Positions 63,723-64,000 of a stretch of DNA of 64,000 nucleotides are shown piece after piece. The notes below the pieces were generated by a model. It worked only from the letters and a program-made list of their open reading frames with translations, did not search any database and had not been told where the DNA came from. Position 1 is the stretch's first letter, and the number at the start of each line of letters is the position of its first letter. The DNA comes from QHXW01 sp035297145 (lineage in GTDB: Bacteria; Acidobacteriota; Terriglobia; Bryobacterales; Bryobacteraceae): positions 248,001-312,000 of the forward strand of contig DATGZN010000093.1 of the NCBI GenBank assembly GCA_035297145.1. The letters run 5' to 3'. Position numbers and translations under genes: made by a program.

Positions 63723-63968
63723 TTACTTCACCTCCAGGGCAGAGTGGGCCAGCAACATCGTCTGGTAGTTGCGAAGCGCCGTCTGGAACGCTTCCAGAGA
63801 CTCGGCCGGCGCATTGCCTTCGAGTTGAGCAAGAACCTGGCGCAAAAGCCCGCCAGACTCCCCCCGTGCTTTACGCTGTTGGATCATTTCGCGGATGGCA
63901 TCTTTAGGCGCAGGAGCCTTCAACGCCTTCTGGATCTGATCCAGATCAGCGGCTTCCAAAGCCGCCAT
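63723..63968 (-). CDS. Small helical protein, possibly truncated by the window edge
   Basis: An 81-residue, Ala/Gln/Leu-rich helical protein. The frame stays open upstream of the ATG at 63968 to the window end (reading VARLGASRKS), so the true start may lie outside. The stop is 1 nt before the next gene's ATG. No domain recognised. It is probably cotranscribed with the secreted EF-hand-like protein. Confidence 0.5.
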   Translation of the reverse strand: MAALEAADLDQIQKALKAPAPKDAIREMIQQRKARGESGGLLRQVLAQLEGNAPAESLEAFQTALRNYQTMLLAHSALEVK

Positions 63969-64000
63969 AGACTTACGCGAAGCACCGAGACGGGCGACAG

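Overview
The window is a GC-rich bacterial chromosome segment (roughly 60% GC by eye) that most resembles an Acidobacteriota genome, probably of the Solibacter/Bryobacter type. This rests on two very large orphan MacB/FtsX-like permeases of the acidobacterial duplicated type, a DUF1080 secreted hydrolase, a YVTN beta-propeller, a TIGR03790 protein, a BlaI/M56 pair, a glycine-rich TonB and many Sec- and Tat-exported proteins. Taxonomy is inferred from gene content only. I see no rRNA, CRISPR array, prophage or recognisable transposase.

Layout. 1-5.2 kb: a cut-off Tat-type FAD amine oxidase, a Tat-exported phospholipase C, a DUF1080 protein and a YVTN beta-propeller. 5.3-11.2 kb: a CzcCBA-type metal efflux operon led by a small Cys/His-rich exported protein. 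11.3-12.8 kb: a GH39 glycosidase gene broken by a single-base frameshift. 12.9-15.4 kb: the first orphan permease. 15.4-18.2 kb: a BlaI repressor translationally coupled to an M56 (BlaR1-like) membrane protease carrying ankyrin repeats instead of a beta-lactam sensor domain; that gene shows two frameshifts. 18.3-22.1 kb: a debranching-type glycosidase and an amidohydrolase. 22.1-23.4 kb: a candidate mobile cassette with 40-bp inverted ends and a 13/14-bp target duplication around one unknown gene. 23.4-23.9 kb: secG and tRNA-Leu(GAG). 23.9-29.6 kb: a nickel/cobalt module (TonB-dependent receptor, nikR, a cbiM-PDGLE-cbiQ fusion, cbiO). 29.6-39.2 kb: transketolase, an HDOD protein, the second orphan permease, a PQQ-like propeller, a zinc-ribbon protein, a LysR regulator and a TIGR03790 protein. 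39.2-42.2 kb: a CpxRA-like two-component system divergent from a Spy/CpxP-like gene, with an exact CpxR-box match between them.

From 62.3 kb down to 42.2 kb almost everything is on the minus strand: tgt-yajC-secD-secF, a tonB-exbB-exbD-exbD-TPR module, a bifunctional rel gene, DUF971, a glucose-dehydrogenase-like gene coupled to an MGH1/GH63-type glycosidase, DinB, a LysW-like carrier without the terminal glutamate, a carboxypeptidase-regulatory-like protein and an M16 protease pair with a LolA-like partner. The right edge holds a secreted EF-hand-like protein and a small helical protein. Many pairs overlap by 1-4 nt.

The themes are envelope homeostasis (Spy/CpxRA, Sec, Ton, M16, BlaI/M56), metal traffic (Czc efflux, Ni/Co uptake) and polysaccharide use. 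The most unusual items are the cassette at 22156-23411, the ankyrin-bearing M56 sensor with its twin-operator promoter, and the CpxR box in a distant phylum. All assignments come from reading the sequence; no database search was run.
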